Positions 1 to 11,231 of a DNA stretch of 64,000 bases are shown piece by piece. The translations under genes and the position numbers were made by a program. Within the stretch, counting starts at the first letter, position 1. The number at the start of each line of letters is the position of its first letter. Source of the DNA: Parelaphostrongylus tenuis (Eukaryota > Nematoda > Chromadorea > Rhabditida > Metastrongylidae); assembly GCA_019055375.1 (NCBI GenBank), contig JAHQIW010001404.1:62001-126000 (forward strand), in the 5' to 3' direction. The notes under the pieces are model-generated. The model ran no database searches. It was not told the DNA's origin and saw only the letters and a program-made list of their open reading frames with translations.

Positions 1-600
1 GAGCAAACTCACTTAGGCTGTGCTCGGCCCACCTCCGCGGTCAAGAGATCCTGCCCATATATAATCAGTAGTGGCCATACTGCTAACACACATATATTCA
101 CCCACTGGATCCCACCGTTGGTTCGTTATTCCGGAGCGAGCATAATAACGCAACGGACTCCGCCGCCTAGTCATACTCCGCCAGTTACAATAACACCTTC
201 AGTCACAAAAACATCGTCAGTTACAATAACATCGTTACTTACAATAACATAATCGCTTACAATAACACCGTCAGCTACAATAACACCACTTACCATAACA
301 CTGTCGCTTACGATAACATTCGCAGTATCGTCAGATGACGATACTTCTCATCAATCGGTCACTCACACTGACACAGGCATATGTTCACATAACGATATGT
401 CGCAATCATGTATATATTATTATTGTATTCTTATTATAGTGATACATGTACATTATAGGTTGTTTGGTAAACCCATATAAAGGATTTGAACTTTGTGCTC
501 TTGTCCGTTGCGAGACAGGAGTTGACAGCAGATCAAAACAACCAAACCAGTGAACCTTCACCACACACGTCACGATTATCGGCTGCCTCGTTGTAAATAC
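1..600 (+). mobile_element. LTR-like segment inserted in a mariner element
   Basis: This stretch lies between the two halves of a mariner transposase in blocks II and III, so it is an insertion. It ends in a run of features typical of a retroviral-type LTR: an AT-rich stretch near 405-475, a TATAAA-like motif near 475, and a CA end near 525 followed by GCAGATCAAA. A similar segment at 10300-10830 shares the 'CCGCCTAGT' motif and a comparable 3' end. No gag or pol is present. A solo LTR is the best guess; family unknown. Confidence 0.35.
181..330 (+). repeat. Minisatellite, about 18-bp unit
   Basis: About eight imperfect tandem copies built on 'ACAATAACATCGTCAGTT'. Read in one frame in block III the array encodes Thr/Ser-rich repeats (SVTITS-like), but the block I copy has an in-frame TAA, so it is treated as a minisatellite and not a mucin-like gene. 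The same array is found at 36825-36975 and, inverted, at about 26220-26370. Confidence 0.7.
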
Positions 601-659
601 TCATCACGTCAAGAAGCTAAAGTTCCAGGTCGGGATATATGCTATTTTCTTTGAAATGA

Positions 660-1110
660 CAGTGTATGTTGTTGTGGCACTAGTGGACAACAAGCAGACA
701 TTCAGCGCCGATGTATGAGGGGGTCAGTTGCAGAAGTTGGCCGCAGAAGTGCGAGAGAAGCGCTAGGAACGACTTGGTGTTGCCCTTCTCCAGAAAACAC
801 CCGACCCCATACTGCATAGTCAACGCTACATTTTTGAGGAAGTGGTGTGGACCACGGTGGCACATTCTCATATAGCCCTTATAATGTTCAATCGGACTGT
901 CATCTCTTGGCGCCATGAAGCAACATCCGGGAGCGAGAAAATTCAAAGACCACAACCACCTCAAAACAGAGCTCATTGGCTTCTTTCATAGCTAGTCTCA
1001 TTCTTTTTGTGAGGAATTTTTCAAATCTTTGCCTAGCAAATAGTTGCATATAATTGATGATTATGATGATTTTATTGTTGATTTGTTGCTTTCTTTGAAC
1101 AAATAATAAA
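660..1110 (+). pseudogene. Mariner transposase, C-terminal half, decayed
   Basis: The translation carries 'DNKQTFSADV', then 'LQKLAAEVREKR', then 'LGVALLQKTPDP'. This matches the mariner pattern of a T.(T/S)ADxYCxQL helix followed by the LLHDNARPH catalytic-Asp segment, here degraded so that the Asp-Asn-Ala-Arg signature is lost. In-frame stops occur after ADV and after REKR. The equivalent sequence in block II continues with a better preserved C-terminus (LKTDLADFFDN). The N-terminal half is outside the window on the left but is present in blocks II and III. Not functional. Confidence 0.75.
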
Positions 1111-1731
1111 TGATCAAACAAAAGTGTCGGAATTCGAAGAAATAGTGGGACAACTCAGTAATAACGAATCAATGTCGTTAATTTATTCGTACGACATTCC
1201 ACTTCAATCATTGCAAAAAACATTTGCCGCGGGCAGTCGACTGAGGCCATTGTTGCTGTGATGAAGAGGAAATTGACAGGGTTAGGTGTAAGGAATATTC
1301 CCATAACGTAGGTACTATCCAACCAAAATATCCAAAACTAAATTACGTATACTAGACGTTGCTTGTTTTTAATGTAATTTAATTTGTTTTATTTAGATAA
1401 GCTATCAGATTACGTTCTTTTGAGCGATATCTCAAACGAAAAGTATGTCACTCAACATATAACATACTTTAAAGACATTCTACTACAAAGTTGAAGAACC
1501 CTTTATGCTCTCTACGCTTGCAGGCTTAATTCTAGTGCGCAAAGTGATCAGTAGAACGATGATCCCCAGATATTCAATGGCTTGTTCATGTACGTCCCTG
1601 GTTAATGAAAATAAATGAGTATTTTCTTCTGTCTACCGCTCCGAGGTGTTGTTGATACTATTCATAGAATATCAGCGAAGTACACACCAATGCAGTTAGT
1701 AATGCAGCGTGAATATTACAATAACCGAGGT

Positions 1732-1766
1732 GGCTACCGTTTCGGCGGGTCGCCTTCTTTAGGGCC
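1732..1766 (-). ncRNA. Degenerate hammerhead ribozyme motif, PLE-A pseudo-LTR
   Basis: The minus strand aligns without gaps to the intact motif at 24748-24782. Stem II GGCG/CGCC and the GAAAC box are kept, but the first core box reads CTAAAGA instead of CTGAAGA and the cleavage triplet reads GGTA. Self-cleavage is not expected. Confidence 0.6.
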
Positions 1767-2856
1767 TGAAAAGATCACATTGATCCATAATTCACTAAGC
1801 CAAACCTCCATAACCCTAGCAGAAAACGCTAGAAATGAATTCTGGATCGCATAGTAGAAACTTCATATTAAAACACTCACCGTTTTGATGTTTGGGTTTT
1901 TCATCATTCATTGAAGACCAGCCGCTTAGGGTCACTGCACCAATGGGCTGTACCTAACTCAGGCCGGAGGGATCAGCCTGAGGTATGGTTCGAGGTCACG
2001 CGTGATTACGAGGTACTCTTCTTTTCGGTTCATTTCTCGGCCTTTGCTATGTATCCAAAAGGCTGCTAATGTTTTAGGCTCAGATGTTCTTGATTCCTGT
2101 GCGAGGATCGTGAATTTGACGCCGAACATTACTCCTGCATGTTTTAATCCCTATGCGTGCCAGTGGAGTTTTTGGATCACAGTTGCGTAATCCAACTAGG
2201 TGCTGTTTTCACGAAGGAATAGTGGTCAACCCGTTTCGCCAATGTACTCATCGCCGCATGAATCGCATGATTAAGCAAATTGCACCCGATCTCATGCAGT
2301 CGCCCTCTGCCGTTTGGACAAGCTTTGCAGTCAATGGTTTCACAGAGGCGGTCATACAGTCGGTTGTGGACAAATTGCCGCTTTAGTGTTTTTGGGGATA
2401 TTTCAACTATTGCTACTGAATATTCAAACCTGTTCTTTTTAGGCCGTTTGATGGCTGTGCTTATTTCGCTAAAGATACATGCAGGAGGAAAGGAACATTA
2501 ATTTTGCCATACTAGACGTTTGAGAGCATAGGACTTCGTCTAAATCTAACCTGAGAGGCTCCTATCGTATCGCAGCCAATAGAGATGGCTATTTTTCGCT
2601 CAAAGCTTAGGGTTCTACCTTGTGTTTTTTTCCTGTGCACACATTTGTCGCTGTTCAAACATAATCTTAAGAAGCTCGCGGTTCATTTGTGAAGGATGAG
2701 CTGATAGGTAATGAACAACGATATTTTTGTTGCTTGATTTGCGGTACCATTTTGTATTGTAGGTGTTTTTGGACAGGTTGACCTCAACGTTCAAAAACGG
2801 GAGCCAGTTTGCTTTTGGTTTCTCACGAGTGAACTATATGTACTCTGACTGACTGT

Positions 2857-3775
2857 TCAGCAAATCATAGCATTTGTCCATCTCCTCCTGGTTTGAGTAG
2901 ACGACAAGCAGTCACTCATACACCTACAATAGAGTGACTGCAGGAGATCGATTATTGGGCTCTCCACTTTAGACATAAAGGCTATGGGAAGTGTTGGCGC
3001 TAGTCGCTGTCCCATTGCCAGCCCTCTGATTTGGACAAAATAGTTCCCGGACCATCTAAAGCTTGAACAGTTTAAACACTCTTTTGAGAGAGCCATAATC
3101 TGCCGAACTGTGCAGTCATACATGCTTGTGGTCCTTCCGTGCTCCATTAGAAGCTCGTATATGGCTTGCATTGCGGACTCATTCGACACGTCTGTATAAA
3201 GGGCGGTTACGTCGAAAGATTCCATTACGTACGTGTTGTTGCGAGACGCGTTAGATAAATGGTCTTAGGAAAATTTGGTTGTTAATGAGATGGGTTGGAA
3301 TGTGTTTTAGTACTTGAACTAGTATTAGGTTTGAGAACCACGTTATCCTATCCCTTGGCCCGCCTACGCAGCTGTTGATGAGTCCAACGTTGAAATTTGA
3401 TGGATTAGTGCACAAGAGATCATCAGTGCATACCAAGTTATGAGTTCTAATAAGTAAGTATAAGACGAGACATGATGGTGGGCTAAGTTCCAGTTGAGAG
3501 ATAACGGACGGTTTTAAACCAGCCGAACTTGCTAATTTTACCCATTCTTGGTTCCATTTTCGATATTGCTTTTGGAATTCATTATCAGATGATGAGCGAT
3601 AAATTGTGGTGTCTCCAAGATGTTTTTTCGTTATCGCAATATCTAACTGATTGGAAATTACTACAAACTCTCCTCCCTCGTCACTAACTGATAGTCTAAT
3701 TGTTTCAGAATTTATCAGCTCCCGTATTTGTCGCATGCCGCTTTTCTGCACTGATGTGAGCTTGGAGCTAAACAT
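2857..3775 (-). pseudogene. PLE-A reverse transcriptase region
   Basis: Two open pieces in minus orientation, 3775-3251 (174 aa) and 3225-2857 (122 aa), separated by a frame break. Piece 1 holds the PLE-specific DxGGEFVV block and a degenerate 'GGPRDRITWFSNLIL' block. Piece 2 holds the RT palm: ESFDVTALYTDV (first catalytic Asp) and GLAMGQRLAPT. The second catalytic motif, YIDD in PLE-D, reads CRCMSDC here, so the metal-binding pair is damaged. Reverse transcriptase of this family copies element RNA, primed at the chromosomal nick. Inactive as it stands. Confidence 0.85.
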
Positions 3776-4924
3776 TTTCGCGCGGTATCGGTTAAAAATT
3801 CTGAGAGCTTCGTTTGGAATTATGCTGAAATTGTTATCTGTCTTGTTCTTGGGGCCTTGCTGCCTAAAGAACGCTCGTGGAAAAGGTGGTGTTGGTATTG
3901 CCCCTACGCTTTTGCGTCTTGCATGATGCTAGTCTGGCCTTATAGTGGAGTCGGTCCTAAGGTTCTTGCAATTGCATGCGATACTACACAGGAATTCCCA
4001 GAAATGGATTGCGCTGGTGAGAAACTTAAGCTCATTTCGAAGAGCGAGCGCGCATTATCGGGAAGAGTCATGCCTCCTTACACGGTGACCCTTGATTGAT
4101 CTGGCACATTACTGATGTTAGATTGACTCTCGAGGCTTTCGTTTACGGTATAGTGATGTTTTGTTGATGAAGCTGGTCTACGCAATTTGTTCAAAAGATT
4201 TTCGTATTTTGTGCATAGGGATACCTTGGTACTTGGCCTAACAGAATCGCAGATCAAAGATGACCGACCCTTGGTTTTTTTCCACAGGCGATCCTCCAAA
4301 TACTGGATGCAATACAACTCTTTCTACTCACACTTCTTCATCGAGAATATAGGAGATCTTGCTTAAACCGAAGTCCTTATCGTAGAAGTCGCATTGGTAG
4401 ACCCAACATCAAAACGGTGAGTGTTTCAAAATGGACGTTTTCACTATGCGATCCAAAATTCGGTCCAAAAATGAAATCGGGAAAAAAGGAGTCTTTTTTC
4501 AATAGTTAGCGATAATCTATAGGGGAACAGAAGATTTTACGCATCACCAAAACGTTATCGAGATTCATCCGACATGTGGTGCAATAAACTCTATTTTGTC
4601 ATTTCCGCGAATGACAAATCAAAAGCACCGTTAATGTTGTAATCAAAAGCCCGTCATAACCGATTAATGAAGCTGAGTACGCAGTTTCGTTCTGAGAAAA
4701 AAGTTCCTTGTTGTATCATCTGAATTGCAGAGCCAACAGTTTCGCTACAGTATTTTACCTTGCATTTTTGATACATATTGTGCTTTGTTAGAGAATATCT
4801 TGATCATTTCTCTTACAGAATTGTCTGACCTACTTTGATCAATATATAGATGTGTTTGGGCCTAATAATAATTCCTCATTTACCTCTGAAGCATAACATG
4901 AGGTATATAGCATGTTTTATCCAA

Positions 4925-6362
4925 TGAGCTGATGTTTCGGCAATCTCTCTTCCTTCATGGCCTGGAAATATCAGGTTTTTTACGATCCAGTCAGCCGAAC
5001 ACCTCCACTACTCGTTTAGGGAACATCGCTTGTCCCAAATTTCAGTCTCATCAAGCGCAAAATCAACTTTCATCATACCTTTTTTATAGGTTTTCCACTA
5101 ATTTATCCAAGTGGAGACCACCGGGCAGAGATTACATGGACTCGTAATTATCTCCCACATCAAAACAAGCGTTTTATATTGATTAATACTGCGAGTGAAT
5201 ACGAGGGGTTCCTCCTTGTGGTTCACGATTGATATGATAATACTAATCCAAAACGCTTTTGAGATGCTTCTCGCAAATGTTTTGTGTTTCTGCGTGGGGG
5301 TTAATGACTTCTATATCGGAATTTAGTCTGTTAGGCGCCTGTGCCCTATGTGTGCCCAACGGGGTGTTTGGTTTAGTGTGACGCTTATCAACTAGATGTT
5401 TGTTGTATTTTCGCCATACTTGCGAGAAATCAGGTGAACAGTACCCGTACTCATGCAGTCACCTTATCTACCTCTGCGGCATATTTGGCATTGTTTCGTT
5501 GTACAGTGATGGCGTATAGAGGCTGCGAACTATTTGGAGCCTCAGAGCATTCGGTAATATTTCAATATTCGTTGTCGTTTCCCCGTACGTGCACTTTTCA
5601 AAGAGCTGTACTTATCTCATTTGAAAGGAAAGGGAGGAATAGCGGGACTCTGCTTTCGCTGTAATTGTCGTTTATAGGCGTGTTGTTTCCATCTAAACCT
5701 AAATCGAGGAGCTACAAACTTGTAGCTATTCGAAAAGACTGTTTGCCGAGTCATTTTCACGAGTTTTACTCTCTGCTCTCTTCCGGTACTGTTTGCTGTT
5801 TGGCTCGGCTGATTTATGGAACATGTTTTTTACTAGCGCCTTTTTTGCGTGAGTGGTGAGAGGAGAGTACTGAACCAGGGTGTTTTATTATTCTGGCTTG
5901 CGGTACCACTCCGTAACACAGCCGTTAACGCTTAAATTAATTTACACGTTCAGAAAAGCAGCCAATTATTTCACTGTATCTCATTGGTGGATGTTATATA
6001 CTCTGACTGTTCATTCAACGACCTAAAACATCTGCCCAGTTCGTCTTGAGCATAGCATATAACCTTCAGGCATACGCACCTATAGTAAGAGTAATGGCCG
6101 GAGATTAGTTTGTGGAGGTTCCACTTTTGACATAAAGGTAAAAACTAAGCATGGCGTCATGGTTGCGCCATTGCTAACCCTAATTTGTACGAAATAATTC
6201 TCGGACCGTTTGAAGATTACGTTTTTTCAAGAAAACCATAAAATACGAAATAGGCAACCATACATGTTTATCGCTCTTTGATGTTGCACAGAAACCTCGT
6301 AGATGGCTTGCAATGCAGAGTCATTCGATACACTCTTATAGAGTGCGGTCACGTCGACAAAC
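4925..6362 (-). mobile_element. PLE-C fragment: RT to pseudo-LTR, decayed
   Basis: Minus strand: an RT palm start near 6350 (SFDVTALY-like), further RT sequence down to about 6120 (TFMSKVE-like), then a GIY-YIG zinc-binding and nuclease region (5560-5270; QCQIC and GDCMSTGTV-like), and a pseudo-LTR near 4925-5160 with a degenerate hammerhead (4927-4962). Stops and frameshifts are frequent. The element abuts PLE-D head-to-head at about 6362. The divergence from PLE-A suggests a second subfamily. Confidence 0.75.
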
Positions 6363-7870
6363 ACGATGGCTTCTCCATCCGGCAGGTCATGGCTCTCATG
6401 GGAGAAGGCCTAAAGTGTTCAATCTTTAGATGGTCTAAGAACTATTTTGCCCAATCAGAGGGCTGCAATGGGGCAACGATCAGCGCCAAGTTTTAGGTCT
6501 TTATGTCTAAAGTGGAGAGCCCGACAATCGATCTCCGACCGTCACTCTACTGTAGGTATATAGATGACTGTTTTATCGTCTGGTCAACCCAAGAGGAGAT
6601 GAACAAATGCTTTGAGTTGCTGAACAGTCAGTCAGAGTTCACCCGCGAGAAATCGAAGGAAAATTGGCTCCCATTTTCGAACGCCCAGGTCAACTTGTCC
6701 AAAAACTCCTACAATACAAAATGGTACCGAAAACCAAGCAACAAAACCATCTTGGTTTTTACGTTTCAGCTCATCCTTCACACATAAAACGCGCGCTTCT
6801 GAAGAACATGTTCCGAACAGCGACAAAAGTGTGGACAGGGATAGAATGCTAGGTAGAATCCTTAGGTTTGCCGCGAAAAATAGCCATCTCTACTGGCCAC
6901 TATACGGCAGGAGCCTCTCAGGTTAGATTTAGAGGAAATCCTATGCTCTCAAACGTCAAGTATGGCAAAATTAATGTTTCTTTCCTCCTGCATGTATCTC
7001 TAGCGAAATAAGCACAGCCATCAAACGGCCTAAAAGAGCAGGTTTGAATAATTCGGTAGCAATAGTTGAAATATCCCCAAAAACACTAAAGCGTCAATTA
7101 GTCCACATCCGACTGTATGATCGCCTTTACGAAACCATTAACTGCAAATTTTGCTCAAACGGTAGAGACGGCGACTGCATGAAATCGGGTACAATTTACT
7201 CAATCTCTATCGATGTATGCGGCGATGAGTCCATTGGCGAAATGGGTAGACCACTATTCCTTCGTGAAAACAGCACCTAGTTGGGTTGAGCAACTGTGAT
7301 CCAAAAACTCCACTGGGCACGCAAAAAACATGCAGGAGTAATTTTCGGTGTCAAATTCACGGTCCTCGCACTGGAATAAAAATCATCGGCGCGTAGAACC
7401 TTAGAAGCCTTTTGGATACAGAGCGAAGGCTCAAAAACGAATCGAAAAGAGGAGTGCCTCGTAATAACGCGTGACCTCGAACCATACCTCAGGCTAATCC
7501 TTCCAGCCTGAGTTAGGCACAGCCCACTGATACACTGACTCTAAGCGGCTGGTCTGCAATTATAGTTGGTAGACCCAAACATCAAAACGGTGAGTGCATT
7601 GAAATTGAATTTTTAATATGCGATCCAAAATTCATTTCCAACCTTTTCTGTTAGGGCTATGGAGATTTGGCTTAGTGAATTGTGGGTCAATATGATCTTT
7701 CCTGGTATTGAAGAAGGTGATCCGCTGAAACGGTCGTCACCTCGATCATTGTAATATTCATGTTGCATTACTGGTTGTATTGTTGTGTGCTTCGCTGATA
7801 TTCAATATTAAAGTCAATAACACATCGGAACGGCTAAACAGAAGAAAAAACTCATTTATCCAAATTATAT
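6363..7870 (+). mobile_element. PLE-D fragment: RT palm, GIY-YIG and 3' pseudo-LTR
   Basis: The element starts inside the RT at GFSIRQVMAL and runs through SKVESP to CRYIDDCFIVW. This is the only copy in the window with an intact YIDD catalytic motif. The thumb follows (to about 6850), then a GIY-YIG region at 7044-7280 with the CxxC...GRDGDC zinc knuckle, GTIYSIS (GIY-like), ESIGEMGRPL (YIG-like) and a premature stop. The 3' end carries the element's terminal inverted-repeat sequence at 7568-7640 and a degenerate hammerhead at about 7703-7741. The N-terminal half is missing, so it cannot be autonomous. Confidence 0.85.
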
Positions 7871-8699
7871 CGAGGTTAATAGATAGTCTCTTTTGGGATA
7901 TATTTAGAAATACCTATTCCATGTAATATTGTGAATGATCACTTCGCGAGGTTTTGAGAAGAATACAGCACAAGGCATCGGCTGATCTCACTATGTAGAT
8001 TAGCGCTATCACCACATAAGTTACTCCGTTGGTGCCACAAGTAGAGTTCAGTGTGAGGCGTGGTCCACTGATGAAGTAGGTAAAACTTAGGAAACGCGTA
8101 TGGCTGTGGTCATCGAGACTACCGCCTGCTTGTCCCTTCCTTCAATATAAATCACAGCAGCTTTTAGCAACTAACCGTTGACAGATCTGGTCAATTGTTC
8201 ACATATCAGTGTTGAACCTAGTCAAGCTGAGAGTTATTAGGTAACATTTGGTGGTTCGCACCTGCGATGTTTCAGCATCTTTGGACATATAGTTATCACA
8301 TGGTGACACTGCTATAAGAGTGTAAAATAAAAACTGCTGCGGCGTGCATTCGACTTCAATTCAACTTCGTTTGAAGTGATTTAATGCATGTCTGGCATTC
8401 ACAATGACTAGCGGTAATCTACCGTTATACCGAATCAGTGTTGTTTATTGCTCCAGACAAGTCCGTGACCAGTTTGTTATCAATCAACCATACAAGAGGG
8501 ATGCACTGCTCAGTCAGCCACGAGCGCGAGAGCGAATCATCGACTTTGTTTGCGACGCAAAGCACCTCTAACCACTCGCCACATGCTCTCCTAATATACA
8601 TACATATGTAGTATATATGCATGTATGTGCGCGTATATCTGCAAATATGTATGCATGTACATCCATTTGTGGACGGCGTCATTTGCGGCTAACAGGCAG
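7871..8699. other. No gene; dispersed repeat and imperfect TA-rich satellite
   Basis: A 'GAGGTTAATAGATAGTC' motif at about 7872 marks the PLE flank. 8180-8280 is a dispersed-repeat tail (GTTGAACCTAGTCAAGC) also seen at 27790-27860 and 59150-59230. 8590-8660 is a purine-pyrimidine alternating satellite (ATACATACATATG type). No convincing coding region. Confidence 0.6.
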
Positions 8700-10299
8700 T
8701 TCGGACGGCTACGAAGAGGGGTTGCCGGCGCGCTCTCTAATGCTACCATGGTAGTTTTCCAATGAAATTTTGTACTTTCTTCATTAATAAATGAGATTTT
8801 GAGTCAGTAATTGGCCAACTATAATAGAACAGACCTCAATAAGGTTATTTGTATTAGCAATGACGTGATTGCTCAAACTACAACCCACGTTTTTGAAGGA
8901 AAAAGCCAAGTGTTTATGAAAAGGCCAAATTTAAGACCTTGATCGTACATTTCTATAACATTTTATTACATTTGCCCACAATTCAATCAACTTTATCTTT
9001 ATTACCACAGTTTTATGTTCTTAATTACATAATGTACATAATATTTGTTTTACCGGCTGGAAATTTGGAAAGCAATGAATAGTTCGTCAAAAGTAGTGTA
9101 CTTAATGCATGCGATCCCACTCCATCGATAAATCTCAATATTTTTCTGACTATTGCTGCACTTCGAGTTCCCATGTATTAGATCAGTAAGTGATTTTGTT
9201 AAAATTCTTAATCGCAACGATGGTATGCGAAGAACAGATGGAAAGATACGGTCTTTTTTCGTTCTTTCTACCCGCTTTGAGCCCTTAATAAAAGCGTATC
9301 TTTTTTGCTTTCCTAAAACTGTTTGACAATCAAGAGTTGAATACGAGAGAATTTGGCTGACATATTGTTTCTAGATTGAAATGTTTTTTGCTCTGTAACA
9401 ATCGAAATATGATTTTGTTTATCATTTGAGCATTTCTCGCCAGATGAAGCTTTTTCGTAAACAACTTATAACCAGTAGGTAGTGAATCCTAGAAATTTTG
9501 ACAGTGTAGCTGCTTCTAGAACGGACTTCTTGTAACGCTGTAGCATTCAAAAGAAGATTAGATTTTGCAAATTCAAATTTCTTTCGATGTCTGCATCCTG
9601 TTTCGACCTCTTGGAAAATATGTTCTGTGTTTTTTAAGAGCTTTAATAACCGTTTGATAGCTGAAATTTCGACAGTTTTGAAGGTATACTTTATTTCCGG
9701 AACAGCTTTCTCAATGCGGTCTCACAGTAAAATGAAAATATCTTTCACACTCAAGTAACTCTAGCTGAACAAATCTTTTCCACTAGACTTTCAATTTGTT
9801 AAATAGCTCAAATCTCGGCGATTCCTATAGTGACTTTGTTTTCGAAAGAATTCCTTATTTTACTCAACTAGTCAAAAGGAGATTAAGTTTGCAGTTATCT
9901 GATGTTTTGCAAAAAGTGCAGTGACATGGGGTTAATGTCGCAGGTTCACACTCCTTGGAGTGCAGAACTCAGTATTCTTTTGACTGTTACAGCACTCTGA
10001 GGAGACCTGTCCAAAAACCAACTATGTTTTTGAAATCTATGAGATTTCCGTTATCGAATGACTCTGAATATTTATAGAAATAGATTTTACACCTAGACAC
10101 ATTTGCGTCACCACACATTCTTCAGCATCTCTATGATAGCTGACAGCCACCAACCCTCAATAGGTTTAGTCGGGTAGCGATTTCGCTTCATGAACCCAGC
10201 TGAGCTCACAGCCACTGCTAGATATAACACCCTGAAATTTTGGTTTTTTTACTGCTTTATTACACAGTTTCATGACCTTTAATATAACTAATTCAACAT
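8700..10299. other. AT-rich stretch without recognisable gene
   Basis: Both strands were read and no exon or transposase motif was found. Sections near 9510-9560 and 9640-9850 resemble 15160-15480 and 28940-28990 (shared 'CGCTGTAACATTC' and 'AGCTCAAATCTC' words), so an old dispersed repeat family probably accounts for part of it. Confidence 0.5.
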
Positions 10300-10830
10300 T
10301 CCTGGCAATTACTTAATTACACTGTCTTGATCCTAATATTGATTGTTTCGTTCTGTTCGGACGACTTCATATCGATGGTGAAGTAGAACGCATTGCAAGC
10401 GGAGTATACGACTACCCTTATGGATTCTGCTTCACCCGTTACCCGGGATGGGTTGCACCATAAGTGTATATAATCGCTCAGAATCATTCGGACGTTTATA
10501 ATCACCCACTGGCTCCCACCCCTTGCTGTTTAGGTCTCTTTCAATGCAAGCGTAATTAAATCCTAGAATCCGCCGCCTAGTGCAGCCCCGCAAGCTTAGT
10601 TCACTTCATTTGCTCGCACTTATCGATTCTCAATCTTATCGGCTCGCTTTACCAGTTCGCACTCATGAATGTTACAGTGTTATCGTGGTTGCGCAGTTAG
10701 GTGCTGTTCCTGCTGTTATGTTATTATTCTGTTACTAATGTATTGATGTATACATTTCTAGGATGTTTTCTACTCTTTATAATAAATTAGTCTTTATTCG
10801 CGACTCTTATAGTCAGAAGCCAACAGCGGC
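10300..10830 (+). mobile_element. LTR-like segment, possible solo LTR
   Basis: It resembles the insertion at 1-600 and 36390-37310: both carry 'CACCCACTGG' and 'CCGCCTAGT', a long T/A-rich run and an AATAAA-type signal (AATAAATTAG at 10780), and end in CA followed by GC(A/G)G. A TGT...ACA boundary (about 10671 to 10826) would fit a small LTR. No polyprotein was seen. Family undetermined. Confidence 0.3.
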
Positions 10831-10945
10831 GACCTCAATAGAAAAATCAATAAATCAATCGCACAAAGTCCAGCTCAGTGATTGGACGAAGAAGGGACAG
10901 CGGCGAACTCAGGCGTTGCTTCGTGATGATTCCATCACTGGTGAT

Positions 10946-10967
10946 GGTTTAATTACCCAAATCTGAG
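10946..10967 (+). other. SL1 spliced-leader-like 22-mer
   Basis: It matches 20 of 22 positions of the nematode SL1 leader: the first 15 bases (GGTTTAATTACCCAA) and the last four (TGAG) are identical, with two changes between. The next bases are GTTCTTG, and the conserved body of an SL RNA gene (Sm site, GACCCAAAG-like stem) does not follow, so this is not an SL1 RNA gene. The best explanation is a reverse-transcribed, trans-spliced mRNA end. It lies 265 bp upstream of the PLE endonuclease frame on the same strand. Confidence 0.65.
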
Positions 10968-11231
10968 GTTCTTGTCTACACGAAGCAATTCGATTGCTCA
11001 TCTTGTTGTTTACAAAAAATTAATCTATCGCTCATCAAACCGTCCTATATTCATCTCAATAAACCAATCCTCAGTCTTGTCCAATACCACTACAAACCGA
11101 TAGCGCCAATCCAGCGCAATCAATCACACTGAAAGTCCGTTTTCAACGAGAGACAGGAAGATTGGAGGCACATAAGCAGAAAATCTTCTCTACCAAACAA
11201 GCGCGCAGCATCACATCAAATCCTGCTCTAC

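Larger units (their letters stand above)
1600..4462 (-). mobile_element. Penelope-like element PLE-A, nearly full length, decayed
   Basis: In minus-strand order: an N-terminal region (4317-4078), an RT N-terminal part (3775-3251, with DEGGEFVVI, DRITWFSNLIL and IPTHL), the RT core (3225-2857, with SFDVTALYTDV and GLAMGQRLAPT), a thumb region (about 2856-2520), a GIY-YIG endonuclease (about 2500-2190, with CGDEYIGETG followed by a stop) and a 3' pseudo-LTR with a degenerate hammerhead motif (1732-1766). RT followed by a C-terminal GIY-YIG is the hallmark of EN+ Penelope-like elements. Frames are broken by stops and shifts. An inverted repeat of about 65 bp (1836-1904 and 4400-4462) bounds the coding part. 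PLE-B at 22081-24840 is the inverted sister copy. Confidence 0.88.
1..4702 (+). repeat. Composite repeat block I (partial, cut by window start)
   Basis: Positions 1-1668 match 36653-38325 in direct orientation, and 1-4702 match 26548-21838 in inverted orientation, read by eye. Similarity to block III is lower in the first 60 bases and near-identical after that. The block carries an LTR-like segment (1-600), the 3' half of a mariner transposase (660-1110) and a minus-strand Penelope-like element (1600-4462). At 4702 the match to block II jumps to about 6185, so 4703-6185 is extra DNA here or a deletion in block II. Exact identity would need an alignment. Confidence 0.85.

Noticed and set aside
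181..330. CRISPR array
   Set aside because: Repeats are contiguous and imperfect without unique spacers; eukaryotic minisatellite.
10946..10967. SL1 RNA gene
   Set aside because: Only the leader matches; the downstream SL RNA body and Sm-binding site are missing.
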